Assembly: GCF_018492665.1 (NCBI RefSeq)
Contig: NZ_JAFVME010000001.1
Span: forward strand, 310,001-374,000
DNA: 64,000 bases
Direction: 5' to 3'
Source of the DNA: Pedobacter sp. B4-66
Lineage (GTDB): Bacteria; Bacteroidota; Bacteroidia; Sphingobacteriales; Sphingobacteriaceae
Both the position numbers and the translations under genes were made by a program. The notes beneath the pieces were generated by a model. The model saw only the letters and a list, made by a program, of their open reading frames with translations. It searched no databases and was not told the origin of the DNA. Positions 19,068 to 29,060 of this stretch are shown in pieces. Positions within the stretch are counted from its first letter, which is position 1; each line of letters begins with the position of its first letter.

Positions 19068-19095
19068 GTCCATAGTGAGTCCATGTCATGTCCAT
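19068..19095. promoter_or_regulatory. Three GTCCAT direct repeats at 11-bp spacing
   Basis: GTCCAT occurs at 19068-19073, 19079-19084 and 19090-19095, one helical turn apart. It lies 67-94 bases upstream of the murF-alr start on the minus strand. This may be a regulator site. Confidence 0.4.
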
Positions 19096-19128
19096 GTATT
19101 ACTGCAAAAAGGCGGACTCAGCGTTGAC

Positions 19129-19162
19129 TGACCGTCTGGTCAATGTGGAGTAATTCTACCCC
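19129..19162. promoter_or_regulatory. Two adjacent inverted repeats upstream of murF-alr
   Basis: TGACC-GTCT-GGTCA (19129-19142) is a perfect 5-bp inverted repeat resembling TetR-type operators. GTGGAGTA-ATTC-TACCCCAC follows with one mismatch. Neither has a T-run, so a terminator is unlikely. Confidence 0.4.
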
Positions 19163-19230
19163 ACTTCATAAACCGAATTAAATGGCTATTAAATTGCACT
19201 CAAAAAAATGAAATTGAAATTTTCTAACTT

Positions 19231-19917
19231 TTAAAACTGAATATCGGTAAACCATTTTTTATAAATGGTTTGATAGGTTCCGTTCTCTTTTAAAAGGCTC
19301 AAAACTTCGTTAAACTGATCACGAAGCTGAGTATCGCCCTTTTTCATAGCGATTGCATATTGAGAATCTGTTTTTGGTAAATACATCCCCACCTTTAATT
19401 TCTTGTTTTTTTGCAAAAACCCACCTGCTATTGGCGAATCATCAATAAGTAAATCTATTTTTCCAGCTTGTAGTTTTCTATACAACTCTTTATTGGTTTC
19501 GGCATGCACCATATTGTTCCCCGGGAAGTTTACATGAACGTATCTTTCTGCTTCTGTTGCCTCTCTAATGCCAATTGTTTTATTTTTAAGGTCGTTAATA
19601 TCTCTTAAATCACCATCGCTATTAACCACAGCACACAATCTGAAATGTAAATAAGGATTGCTGAATTCAAGGATATGTCTGCGTGAAGATGTAACGGTTA
19701 CGGCTGAACATATCAAATCTAACTCCCCTTTAAACAGTTTTTCGAGAATGGTTGCCCACAATGAAACCTCATATTCTACCTCTATATCAAGATGTTCGGT
19801 GATGGCTTTCATTAAGTCGACTTCGAAACCTTCAAATTTTTCAGAATTATAATCTGAGTGCATAGGAAATGGAGCTGCAGAATCTAATCCGACTTTCAAT
19901 ACTTTTTTTGGTTCCAT
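19231..19917 (-). CDS. Amino-acid-type solute-binding protein without a signal peptide
   Basis: The 228-residue protein has the family 3 periplasmic binding-protein fold: FEGFEVDLMKAITEHL near 28-43, DLICSAVTVTSSRRHILEFSNP near 76-97, and NGTYQTIYKKWF at the C-terminus. Unusually, the N-terminus MEPKKVLKVGLDSAAPF has no signal peptide, and an in-frame extension upstream reaches a stop without an ATG, GTG or TTG start. There are no permease or ATPase genes beside it. It may be a cytosolic ligand-binding protein or be exported in a way not visible here. Confidence 0.8.
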   Translation of the reverse strand: MEPKKVLKVGLDSAAPFPMHSDYNSEKFEGFEVDLMKAITEHLDIEVEYEVSLWATILEKLFKGELDLICSAVTVTSSRRHILEFSNPYLHFRLCAVVNSDGDLRDINDLKNKTIGIREATEAERYVHVNFPGNNMVHAETNKELYRKLQAGKIDLLIDDSPIAGGFLQKNKKLKVGMYLPKTDSQYAIAMKKGDTQLRDQFNEVLSLLKENGTYQTIYKKWFTDIQF

Positions 19918-20147
19918 AAAAGGAGAGTTAACTAAATGACATCCGAACGTAGCTAAAATACGCCTTTAAAACAATAATTTAACAGAAAAACCATCGAAAC
20001 AACGGAAATGTTTGAAAAACTCATCTCTTTTTATTCATTTACAGCGAATTAAAATCAATTAGGTTCAAATATTTGATAAAAAACAAAATCTGCATCTTGT
20101 TTTAAGATAAATCATACTTATGACAAGCACATTTAGTAATATTGCAA

Positions 20148-20639
20148 ATGCTGGATTCATCAAAACAACAAACTGTAAAGTTAGATAAGAAGGCGGCTTT
20201 GGCAAAAGCTGAGCATTACTGTGCTTATCAGGAACGGTCTCAACAAGAAATTAGGAACAAACTTTATGAATGGGGATTGTGGAAAAACGAGGTTGAGGAA
20301 ATCATTTCGGAACTGATACAAACTAACTTTTTAAACGAAGAGCGTTTTACGATGGCTTATGTTTCTGGAAAATTTAAGATGAAGAAATGGGGCAAGATGA
20401 AAATCAAACAAGGGCTTAAGCTAAAAGGTGTAACTGAAAAGATGATTTCGAACGCGCTAAAAACGATAGATTATGATGAATATCTAGAAACAATACTCAT
20501 TTTAGCGAACAAAAAGTTACCTTCTATCAAAGAAAATGATGCTTACAAGAGGAAATATAAGCTTACTTCTTACTTAATGGGCAAAGGCTTTGAAAGCAAT
20601 TTAATATCGGAAGTCCTAAACGCCAATGGCTTAGCTTAA
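20148..20639 (+). CDS. recX: Regulatory protein RecX
   Basis: The roughly 163-residue, helix-rich basic protein matches RecX, a modulator of RecA filaments. It has three-helix repeats such as AEHYCAYQERSQQEIRNKL, FLNEERFTMAYVSGKFKMKKWG and the C-terminal YLMGKGFESNLISEVL. The ATG at 20148 is preferred over a TTG six bases earlier. recA is not in the window, and the tRNA array begins 138 bases later. Confidence 0.88.
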   Translation: MLDSSKQQTVKLDKKAALAKAEHYCAYQERSQQEIRNKLYEWGLWKNEVEEIISELIQTNFLNEERFTMAYVSGKFKMKKWGKMKIKQGLKLKGVTEKMISNALKTIDYDEYLETILILANKKLPSIKENDAYKRKYKLTSYLMGKGFESNLISEVLNANGLA

Positions 20640-20665
20640 GTTCAATATTTTTTCTAAAAAATAAC

Positions 20666-20695
20666 TTGACAGTAATACAAAAGTATTTATATTTG
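20666..20695 (+). promoter_or_regulatory. Promoter of the tRNA-Gly/tRNA-Leu array
   Basis: TTG (20666-20668) is separated by 19 bases from TATATTTG (20688-20695), an exact TAnnTTTG. This is the best promoter match in the window and lies 82 bases before the first tRNA. Confidence 0.8.
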
Positions 20696-20777
20696 CAATC
20701 CCAAACGGAAACAAGGTTAACAACTTTATTCAAGTTTCAAAAAGGGAATCATTGGATAATGATTTAATGAAACCAAT

Positions 20778-20850
<73 letters not shown>

Positions 20851-20915
20851 CTAAAAACCTGAAAAGGTTTTTAAGTAAACAGTCATCGTTTCAATAGATG
20901 TTGAAATAGGACTAT

Positions 20916-21000
20916 GCTCAGATGGTGGAACTGGTAGACACGCAGGACTTAAAATCCTGTGACCTTAAAAGTCGTGCGGGTTCGATTCCCGCTCTGAGTA
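20916..21000 (+). tRNA. tRNA-Leu (UAA), copy 1
   Basis: The 85-base class II tRNA has a long variable arm, anticodon loop CTTAAAA (anticodon TAA) and T-arm GGTTCGATTCC. The acceptor is GCTCAGA / TCTGAGT, with G-U as the first pair. CCA is not encoded. Confidence 0.95.
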
Positions 21001-21021
21001 CAATAAAACAACAATACAAAC

Positions 21022-21094
<73 letters not shown>

Positions 21095-21159
21095 CTAAAA
21101 ACCTGAAAAGGTTTTTAAGTAAACAGTCATCGTTTCAATAGATGTTGAAATAGGACTAT

Positions 21160-21244
21160 GCTCAGATGGTGGAACTGGTAGACACGCAGGACTTAAAATC
21201 CTGTGACCTTAAAAGTCGTGCGGGTTCGATTCCCGCTCTGAGTA
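21160..21244 (+). tRNA. tRNA-Leu (UAA), copy 2
   Basis: Identical to Leu copy 1, including the spacer before it. Confidence 0.95.
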
Positions 21245-21265
21245 CAATAAAACAACAATACCAAC

Positions 21266-21338
<73 letters not shown>

Positions 21339-21386
21339 CCAAATGCCTTCAGTAGAAGGCATTTAATTTTCACAGGTTATTCACCT

Positions 21387-21471
21387 GCTCAGATGGTGGA
21401 ACTGGTAGACACGCAGGACTTAAAATCCTGTGACCTTAAAAGTCGTGCGGGTTCGATTCCCGCTCTGAGTA
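21387..21471 (+). tRNA. tRNA-Leu (UAA), copy 3
   Basis: Same mature sequence as Leu copies 1 and 2; the preceding spacer is of the second type. Confidence 0.95.
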
Positions 21472-21492
21472 CAATAAAACAACAATACCAAC

Positions 21493-21565
<73 letters not shown>

Positions 21566-21613
21566 CCAAATGCCTTCAGTAGAAGGCATTTAATTTTAAA
21601 AGGTTATTCACCT

Positions 21614-21698
21614 GCTCAGATGGTGGAACTGGTAGACACGCAGGACTTAAAATCCTGTGACCTTAAAAGTCGTGCGGGTTCGATTCCCGCTCTGAGTA
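21614..21698 (+). tRNA. tRNA-Leu (UAA), copy 4
   Basis: Same mature sequence as the other Leu copies; last gene of the array. Confidence 0.95.
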
Positions 21699-21702
21699 CA
21701 CA

Positions 21703-21733
21703 AAGCAGCTATTTCAATAGTTGCTTTTTTTTT
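21703..21733 (+). terminator. Terminator of the tRNA array
   Basis: AAGCAGCTAT / ATAGTTGCTT (one G-U pair) is followed by nine T. The spacer from here to 21972 is A/T-rich and holds only a doubtful 37-codon frame. Confidence 0.8.
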
Positions 21734-21972
21734 GAATAAGTTTAAGCTTTCACCATCACAATATATTAATGAACTTTTCTATTACTTCATGTTTTATAAA
21801 CAGGAATATATCAAAGTCATGTTTATTGGTCTTTATAAAAAGCCTGGATTTATTATTAGTTCCCTTGTAGGACTTTATCTTTTAACAGCAACAGAAGAAT
21901 GAAAGCTGAACATTGTTACCAACAGCTGAATTGCTTATCTTAGATTAGTAAATTAAACTCAATCAAGATCTA

Positions 21973-22542
21973 ATGAACTTCGTAAAAACATGCTTCATTT
22001 ATATCTGCTTTTTGGCGCTCATGACTTGCAGCATAAACACAAGTGCGCAGGATGTCCAAAATCTAGATTTGGTAGAAGGCATTTCTATTTTTAAATTCGG
22101 AACAGACACAAACAAAATCAAAGATCTGGAGGCTGTAGCCAATGCCAATCTGAAATCGAAAAACATTGCCCTTTACCGCTACACCGGAGATTCCCTTAGA
22201 ACATTTTTCAATGTTCCAGTTAATGAGGTACTCCTACATTATTACAAGAACAAACTGTTCAGGGTTGATGTTAATTTCGGAACGAACAACAAAGAATATA
22301 CGTTGCAGGAATACAGTCAGGTACATCAGGAACTGGAAAAAACCTATGGGACCGATAAAGTTAAGCTAGCCATGTCGGGCGCGGTAATACTGGGTGGATT
22401 CCGATGGTCTGGCAAAAAGATTCACATTTCGCATACACGACATTCCTATCCTCCCAAACGAAAAAAAGACAATGGCATTTTTGGCGAAGTTACTTTCTCA
22501 GACAATTCTATTCAAAAGCAAAGTGTGCTCGATAAATCTTAG
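21973..22542 (+). CDS. Secreted hypothetical protein
   Basis: The 189-residue protein starts with a signal peptide (about 1-25, ending INTSAQ) and is therefore probably periplasmic or secreted. The mature part is soluble and mixed alpha/beta, with GISIFKFGTDTNKIKDLEAV and VNFGTNNKEYTLQEYSQVHQELEKTYG, and a basic stretch HTRHSYPPKRKKDNG near 155. The pattern 'I.IFKFGT' plus a query on structure-dependent lengths recalls small Sphingobacteria-specific proteins, but no family was recognised. It stands alone between the tRNA array and the DoxX operon. Confidence 0.7.
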   Translation: MNFVKTCFIYICFLALMTCSINTSAQDVQNLDLVEGISIFKFGTDTNKIKDLEAVANANLKSKNIALYRYTGDSLRTFFNVPVNEVLLHYYKNKLFRVDVNFGTNNKEYTLQEYSQVHQELEKTYGTDKVKLAMSGAVILGGFRWSGKKIHISHTRHSYPPKRKKDNGIFGEVTFSDNSIQKQSVLDKS

Positions 22543-22691
22543 AAATCATTAAGAATCTTCTTCGAAGGTAGTTTCACTAAAGATTCGATGTAATTACTGA
22601 AGTGTCGATCATTTTTGAAATTGAACTTTTCCTGAGCTATTATTAATCCAAGAGCGAAAACTAAGTTTGTGTAAATCTTTTTGTAAATAAA

Positions 22692-22736
22692 TTTGCGCAA
22701 CTGATCAGTTGCCTATATATTTGCAACCAATTGGTT
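22692..22736 (+). promoter_or_regulatory. DoxX-ArsR promoter with two palindromic operators
   Basis: TTTG (22692-22695) and TATATTTG (22716-22723) are 20 bases apart and form a good promoter. Between them lies the perfect 16-bp palindrome GCAACTGATCAGTTGC (22697-22712). AACCAATTGGTT (22725-22736) covers the expected transcription start. Both contain AACYRATYRGTT, with centres 26 bp apart. The ArsR-type protein of this operon is the likely ligand. Confidence 0.7.
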
Positions 22737-22756
22737 TACTATTTAAATAAATTACA

Positions 22757-23137
22757 ATGAAGAAAAAGATTATGTTTGTTTTATGCCTACTAGCAGGCCT
22801 AATGTTTATTAACGCGGGATTGGATAAATTCTTTCATTATATGCCGGTTCCAAAGGAAATGCCTGAAAAAATGTTGACGGCAATGAAAGCACTTATGGTA
22901 ATCGGCTGGCTCATGCCTTTAGTTGGCACCATTGAAATACTTGGAGGTGCATTACTGATCTTCAACAAAACAAGAGCTCTTGGTGCAATAGTAATTTTAC
23001 CTGTTTTAACTGGCATTCTCCTTACCAACATCAATGTGGCGCCATCAGGTTTACCTATCGTAGGTGTATTGATCGCAATCATTCTGTGGGTCATCATTGA
23101 TAACAGAGAAAAGTACTTGCCAATGATTAAGGAATAG
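22757..23137 (+). CDS. DoxX-like membrane protein
   Basis: The 126-residue protein has four membrane helices and the DoxX-type N-terminal segment [15 protein letters not shown] with [23 protein letters not shown]. The family is linked to redox and membrane stress in other bacteria, but the role here is unknown. It is the first gene of a three-gene operon, followed after one base by the ArsR-type regulator, behind a promoter with two palindromes. Confidence 0.85.
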   Translation: MKKKIMFVLCLLAGLMFINAGLDKFFHYMPVPKEMPEKMLTAMKALMVIGWLMPLVGTIEILGGALLIFNKTRALGAIVILPVLTGILLTNINVAPSGLPIVGVLIAIILWVIIDNREKYLPMIKE

Positions 23138-23138
23138 C

Positions 23139-23453
23139 ATGAGAAGAGATATTTTTCAGGCAATTGCCGATCCTACCAGGAGGGCAATTATCGCCTTAAT
23201 TGCTGTGCATGCAATGACCCCAAGTGCCCTTGCTGAGCATTTCGATAGTACCAGGCAAGGTATTTCAAAACACTTAAAAATACTGACCGAATGTCAACTG
23301 GTGAAACAGGAACAACAGGGTCGGGAAATCTATTATCAACTTGAAATTGACAAAATGAAAGAAATAGACAAGTGGTTGGAGCAATTCCGCAAGATCTGGG
23401 AGACTCGCTTCCAACAACTAGATGACCTTTTATTAACCATTAACATGAAATAA
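23139..23453 (+). CDS. ArsR-family transcriptional regulator
   Basis: The 104-residue winged-helix protein begins [20 protein letters not shown], the usual ArsR start. The recognition helix region is [23 protein letters not shown] (about 27-49) and the wing is [10 protein letters not shown]. No metal-binding cysteine motif is seen, as in the subgroup paired with SRPBCC proteins. It probably represses its own operon by binding the palindromes at 22697-22736. Confidence 0.92.
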   Translation: MRRDIFQAIADPTRRAIIALIAVHAMTPSALAEHFDSTRQGISKHLKILTECQLVKQEQQGREIYYQLEIDKMKEIDKWLEQFRKIWETRFQQLDDLLLTINMK

Positions 23454-23455
23454 CT

Positions 23456-23956
23456 ATGAGAAGTAACTTGCAATTTGACTTCATTGCTGACAAAGCAAAA
23501 AATACGTTAACCATCAATCGTGAATTTTTAGCCGACCAACAACTGGTTTGGGACTGTTACACTAAAAGTGAACTACTCAATCAGTGGTTCGCTCCAAAAC
23601 CGTTAACCACAAAGACAAAATCAATGGACTTCCGTGAGGGCGGACACTGGCACTATGCAATGGTAGAGCCAAATGGTACAGAATATTGGGGACTAACAGA
23701 GTATCTAAAAATCAAGCCAATAGATTTTTACACTGCGTTAGATGCTTTCACCAATGCAGAGGGTGAGATAAATAAAGACCTACCACGCGCAGAGTGGCTT
23801 GTAAATTTTAGCGAAAAGGATGGAAATGCTTTAGTAGAGACTATTGTGACCTATAAATCTCTTGCTGACTTGGAAACCGTTATACAAATGGGAATGGAAC
23901 AAGGAATGATCTCAACTCTTGAAAAATTAGACGAGTTATTGTTAACGATAACATAA
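23456..23956 (+). CDS. SRPBCC/AHSA1 domain protein
   Basis: The 166-residue protein has the START-like AHSA1 fold: FLADQQLVWDCYTKSELLNQWFAP near 25-48, FREGGHWHYAMVEPNG near 60-75, and a C-terminal helix GMISTLEKLDELL. Such proteins bind hydrophobic ligands and are often encoded behind ArsR regulators, as here (2-base gap). The ligand is unknown. Its stop lies next to a perfect inverted repeat shared with the convergent response-regulator gene. Confidence 0.88.
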   Translation: MRSNLQFDFIADKAKNTLTINREFLADQQLVWDCYTKSELLNQWFAPKPLTTKTKSMDFREGGHWHYAMVEPNGTEYWGLTEYLKIKPIDFYTALDAFTNAEGEINKDLPRAEWLVNFSEKDGNALVETIVTYKSLADLETVIQMGMEQGMISTLEKLDELLLTIT

Positions 23957-23971
23957 CTTGTCTATGTTATC
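23947..23971. terminator. Inverted repeat at the meeting point of two convergent genes
   Basis: GATAACATA-ACTTGTC-TATGTTATC is a perfect 9-bp repeat covering the stop codons of the SRPBCC and LytTR genes. No T-run follows, so terminator function is only possible. Confidence 0.4.
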
Positions 23972-24716
23972 TCAATATCTTCTTTAAAACATCCTCTCTC
24001 TTCTGTCTTGAAATTGGGATTTGACTGCCATCTTCCATTGAGATATAGCCGCCTTCTGTTTTTACATAGGCTGAGATTTTTCGAAAGTTGATTAAATGCG
24101 ATTGGTGTGTACGCAAAAAATTATATCGTTCCAGTAATTCTTGAAACTCTTTTAGTGTTTTGCAGACCAGGTATTTCTTATCTCCATCCATATAAATGTG
24201 TGTGTAATTACCCTCAGCTTCAAGCCTTATGATTTTACTTATTGCTACAAACTCTATTTTATCAGTTAGAGGCACAGCAATCCGCTGTTCATCATCTGCA
24301 CGATCTATGTTTGCAATAAGCTCCTGTAACCTTTCATTTTCCTTTTTCGGGCTGATTTGCTTAGTTGCTGTTTCAACTGCATTACTAAGCTCCAGAATAT
24401 TTATTGGCTTAAGCAAATAATCGATTGCACAGGCCTTAGCTGCCTGAATGCCATATTTATCAAACGCGGTAACAAATATAACTTCAAAACTTTGATGGCC
24501 ATTCAACAGCTTTAACATATCAAATCCTGAAACTTCCCCCATTTCAATATCCAAGAATAATAGATCGGGCTTTTGAGTGGAGATTAACTTTAGGGCCTCT
24601 GTAGCGGAACCGGCCTCTCCTACCACTTCTACAGAAGGGCAATAAGCTGCAAGTAACTGTCGCAAGTTTATACGGCTCTTAGTCTCATCATCAACGAGTA
24701 TACATTTCAATTTCAT
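23967..24716 (-). CDS. LytTR-family response regulator
   Basis: The 249-residue protein has a receiver domain (KCILVDDETKSRINLRQLL at the start, phosphorylated Asp in LLFLDIEMGEVSG near 57, and VTAFDKYG) and a C-terminal LytTR DNA-binding domain from about 145 with FLRTHQSHLINFRKISAYVK and ISRQKREDVLKKIL. Its start overlaps the stop of the upstream kinase gene by one base, so the two form a LytS/LytR-type pair. Confidence 0.93.
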   Translation of the reverse strand: MKLKCILVDDETKSRINLRQLLAAYCPSVEVVGEAGSATEALKLISTQKPDLLFLDIEMGEVSGFDMLKLLNGHQSFEVIFVTAFDKYGIQAAKACAIDYLLKPINILELSNAVETATKQISPKKENERLQELIANIDRADDEQRIAVPLTDKIEFVAISKIIRLEAEGNYTHIYMDGDKKYLVCKTLKEFQELLERYNFLRTHQSHLINFRKISAYVKTEGGYISMEDGSQIPISRQKREDVLKKILR

Positions 24717-27409
24717 CAGTCAATAGGAATAGTTAATACCGCGCTTGTTCCACTTTCATCGCCTTCTAAATTACTGCTTAAAATTAAGTTTCCTTTAGCT
24801 CCACGTGCATTTAATAAATTCAATCTTTCTCTTACCAGCTTTAAGCCGAAACCATTGCTAGATTGATCTGCTGATTCCTTTTTTAAGCCCAGGCCATTAT
24901 CTGTTACTTCTATTTTAAGATAAATTTGTTCCAAACATATTTTGATTTTTAATGCTCCGGCAGTTCCTTTTTGAGCAAGACCATGTACTATTGAGTTTTC
25001 TACAAGAGGCTGAATAATCATACCCGGAATCTCAATCAGATCAGCATTAACTTCTTTGCGTATATCTATCGAAAAAGTAAAATCAAAGCGAAGCTTTTCG
25101 AGCTCGCAATACAATTCGACTGCTTCCAGCTCGTCTGACAGCGTAACAAAGCTTTTTTCAGAATTATTCAGTACTCTACGCATTAGCAAAGCGAATTTCT
25201 GCAAGTAAACATTGGCTTCTTTGTATTGCTGATTATTGATTAAAGATTGAATAGAATTTAAAGCATTGAACAAAAAATGAGGATTCATTTGTGATCGGAT
25301 TGCTTTGATTTCCAACTCCTTGATCTGTCGCTTCATCAACTCCTTTTTCTTAAGATTAGCCACCCTTACTTTATATATCCATAGCCCAACTAAAAATGAG
25401 ACAAAGATGGAGCATGCGCTCCATCCTATTGTTCTAATTAATGCGGCTTTCTTTTCCGGACTCATCTGTCTGGTTATCATAGCACGCTTTAGTGCGTCTT
25501 CAAAAAGATGATCGTTTTGAGGCTTATAGCTGTCATCTATATTGTCATCTACTATTTTCAGGTCTGAGTCAAAAATGAATGTTTTAACATCCCAAAAGTC
25601 TAATAAAACAGCTTTATCTCTTTGCTCATCATCTCTGCTTACTTCAACATAGGTTACATTAGGAAGGCTTTTCAATATAGAATCTATGGTGCCTTTTGGA
25701 AATTCCTTCTGATCAATCTGAGCAATTACAAAATGAACCTTTTTAGGATCTTGCTTCTTTATCCGATCAATCAAATGCTTAATATTATCAGGATAATGGA
25801 AATTGAAAGTCAGACATAGTGTTTTCCCTTTAAACTGTTTTAAATCCAGTGTTTTTCCGTCCGACAGTTTTAGACTAGTCAATGGGCTTGCTTTGCCAGG
25901 AGCCCAGGCACTAATCACTTTCCAATTCTGTTTTACAGGGTTTGTTAAAATAGAATCTCCACAATTACGAATAAGATCTTCATAATAAGCTTTTAAACTT
26001 TGAGCCTGTTTCCAGGTGCTGTTTACCAATTCTTGCTTTAATGATTCGGATAACGAATAATATAATGGGAAACGTTTAAGAAAAGTTAAAGACCTTGGAT
26101 AAGAGGCAAAAAAACCAAACTGCCCGCTCACCATACCTACCTTATCTCCAAGATATAAATCAAAATCATGCAAAAATCTTTGGTACCATCCTTCAGATGT
26201 CTGATCAATCATCAAAATTGGTAATGTATCAATACTTAAAAAGAAATCAGTAGGAAAATCCTTAAAAATTTCAGTTGATCCCGGAGTACTTAGATTACCT
26301 GTTCTTGAAAGGAAGCGAAGTTTTTTAGTTGCCTGCTCAAAGGTGAATTTAAAGTAATAATAATTCCATGCATCTTCTGGGATCTGACCTTTATAGGTAT
26401 TCAATACATTTTCAAATGTGGCTTTATCTTTTTGTTGCTGGGTCATAAAATCAGCAGTGGAAAAAGATTTCGGATCAACCTCTTTAGTTCCGGCTGATAT
26501 CTTACGCTCAATTTTACCCATTTGCACTCCAAGTTCAGCAGTTCTAGCTCCCTTACCTAAAAAGCGAAGACTTTCCTCTATATTATTTCCATCAGCTGTT
26601 ATTGTCAAAGTATCTCCGGGCTTAACAAATAAAGAAATGTGCAGATCCCCCTCATCGTATAGTTGTACATCGATAGGCTCTTTAATTGAAAGCGGAATTT
26701 TAAAACTTCCGTCTTCTGCTATTGTGAAATAACCACCATTAGAAGCACTATACAAAGAAAGCTGTTGCTGAGTCCCATTTTTGAAATTGCTGATATTACC
26801 TGTAAGTAGTGTGTTTTTTGGAAGTGGAAAAGAGGCACCAAACAGCAAGATCGACAAATCAGAATCTTTAAGCTTACCTCCATTAAACAGTTGACTATGA
26901 TGACTTCCTATAGCTGTTGTAACTGTTTCTGAAATTGTTTGAGCAGTTTCTAATTGCACAGGACTCATTTCAGCGGAAGACCCTCCGCTTTTTTTTCTGG
27001 CGGTTATTTCATTGAGTAGCACCGGCTGAAAATCCTTATCAGCTTTCATACTGATTGTTTTACCAACTTTGTTTACCTGAAGCTGAAACCCTGGCTTATC
27101 TAAAGTTTCATTGTTGCTCTGCAAGTACGCAGGATAATAAGAATCATACCCAAGTGACAAACTTCCCGGAGATAGAAGTTTTATTCTTATTCTTTCAAAG
27201 GTTAGGTTGTAATCTCTATTGCCATTATCCAGAATCTTGGCTAAATGATATTTCATTTCATACAAATAACCATTATAATCATTCACTCTCACTTCAAACC
27301 AATCACCTGGTTTCATTTTGGAGAATGAATCTTCCTGCTGAGCAAAAAGTAGTTGGGGTAGCCAAAGCAGCATAAATACTGCTGTGCTTAAAATTTTGTT
27401 CCGTTTCAT
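24716..27409 (-). CDS. LytS-type histidine kinase with a large periplasmic region and a thioredoxin-like domain
   Basis: The 897-residue protein has a signal peptide (1-23) and a long periplasmic part. This contains a beta-rich segment (LTGNISNFKNGTQQQLSL, then KPGDTLTITADG) like the DUF4369 region found before TlpA-type proteins. A thioredoxin-like domain then follows (about 515-640: LKLSDGKTLDLKQFKGKTL and TFIFDSDLKIVDDN) in which the redox CxxC is replaced by FHYPDN. A membrane helix lies at about 658-680. The His-kinase domain comes next, with the phosphorylated His711 in QMNPHFLFNALNSI, the N-box PLVENSIVHG (about 801) and DNGLG (837-841). The paired regulator is encoded next. The signal sensed is not known. 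Confidence 0.88.
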   Translation of the reverse strand: MKRNKILSTAVFMLLWLPQLLFAQQEDSFSKMKPGDWFEVRVNDYNGYLYEMKYHLAKILDNGNRDYNLTFERIRIKLLSPGSLSLGYDSYYPAYLQSNNETLDKPGFQLQVNKVGKTISMKADKDFQPVLLNEITARKKSGGSSAEMSPVQLETAQTISETVTTAIGSHHSQLFNGGKLKDSDLSILLFGASFPLPKNTLLTGNISNFKNGTQQQLSLYSASNGGYFTIAEDGSFKIPLSIKEPIDVQLYDEGDLHISLFVKPGDTLTITADGNNIEESLRFLGKGARTAELGVQMGKIERKISAGTKEVDPKSFSTADFMTQQQKDKATFENVLNTYKGQIPEDAWNYYYFKFTFEQATKKLRFLSRTGNLSTPGSTEIFKDFPTDFFLSIDTLPILMIDQTSEGWYQRFLHDFDLYLGDKVGMVSGQFGFFASYPRSLTFLKRFPLYYSLSESLKQELVNSTWKQAQSLKAYYEDLIRNCGDSILTNPVKQNWKVISAWAPGKASPLTSLKLSDGKTLDLKQFKGKTLCLTFNFHYPDNIKHLIDRIKKQDPKKVHFVIAQIDQKEFPKGTIDSILKSLPNVTYVEVSRDDEQRDKAVLLDFWDVKTFIFDSDLKIVDDNIDDSYKPQNDHLFEDALKRAMITRQMSPEKKAALIRTIGWSACSIFVSFLVGLWIYKVRVANLKKKELMKRQIKELEIKAIRSQMNPHFLFNALNSIQSLINNQQYKEANVYLQKFALLMRRVLNNSEKSFVTLSDELEAVELYCELEKLRFDFTFSIDIRKEVNADLIEIPGMIIQPLVENSIVHGLAQKGTAGALKIKICLEQIYLKIEVTDNGLGLKKESADQSSNGFGLKLVRERLNLLNARGAKGNLILSSNLEGDESGTSAVLTIPID

Positions 27410-27516
27410 AATTTAAGATTTGAAACAAAGTACCCTAAATGAGGTGGCTATAATTTGGTTCATCTAGCAGGCAACACTTTTCACTTATTATTTGGTTAAA
27501 TACTAAAAGGCTAAAA

Positions 27517-27541
27517 ATAAAAAAAGGGCTTTTCAGCCCTT
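27517..27541 (-). terminator. Terminator of gdhA
   Basis: On the minus strand AAGGGCT-GAAA-AGCCCTT is followed by a T-run, 21 bases after the gdhA stop. Confidence 0.85.
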
Positions 27542-27562
27542 AAATACATTCAAAAAGTTTTA

Positions 27563-28918
<1,356 letters not shown>

Positions 28919-29060
28919 TTAAAAAAATGATGAGTTTGGCTTAAACGCACATAAATGCTTTAGGCCTGGAGGTCCTAAGTAAATGGAAAATTCGTTATAG
29001 AACTTTATTATTTGATTCCCGCATAAAAATAAGTTTTTTTCATTTAAGGTCAAGTATTTT

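Noticed and set aside
21789..21902. 37-codon plus-strand frame with a hydrophobic middle, after the tRNA array
   Set aside because: It is short, in an A/T-rich spacer, with no ribosome site or recognised family. A small peptide cannot be excluded but is not supported.
27055..27375. Plus-strand 106-codon frame opposite the kinase gene
   Set aside because: It is antisense to the signal peptide and periplasmic region of a clear minus-strand protein.
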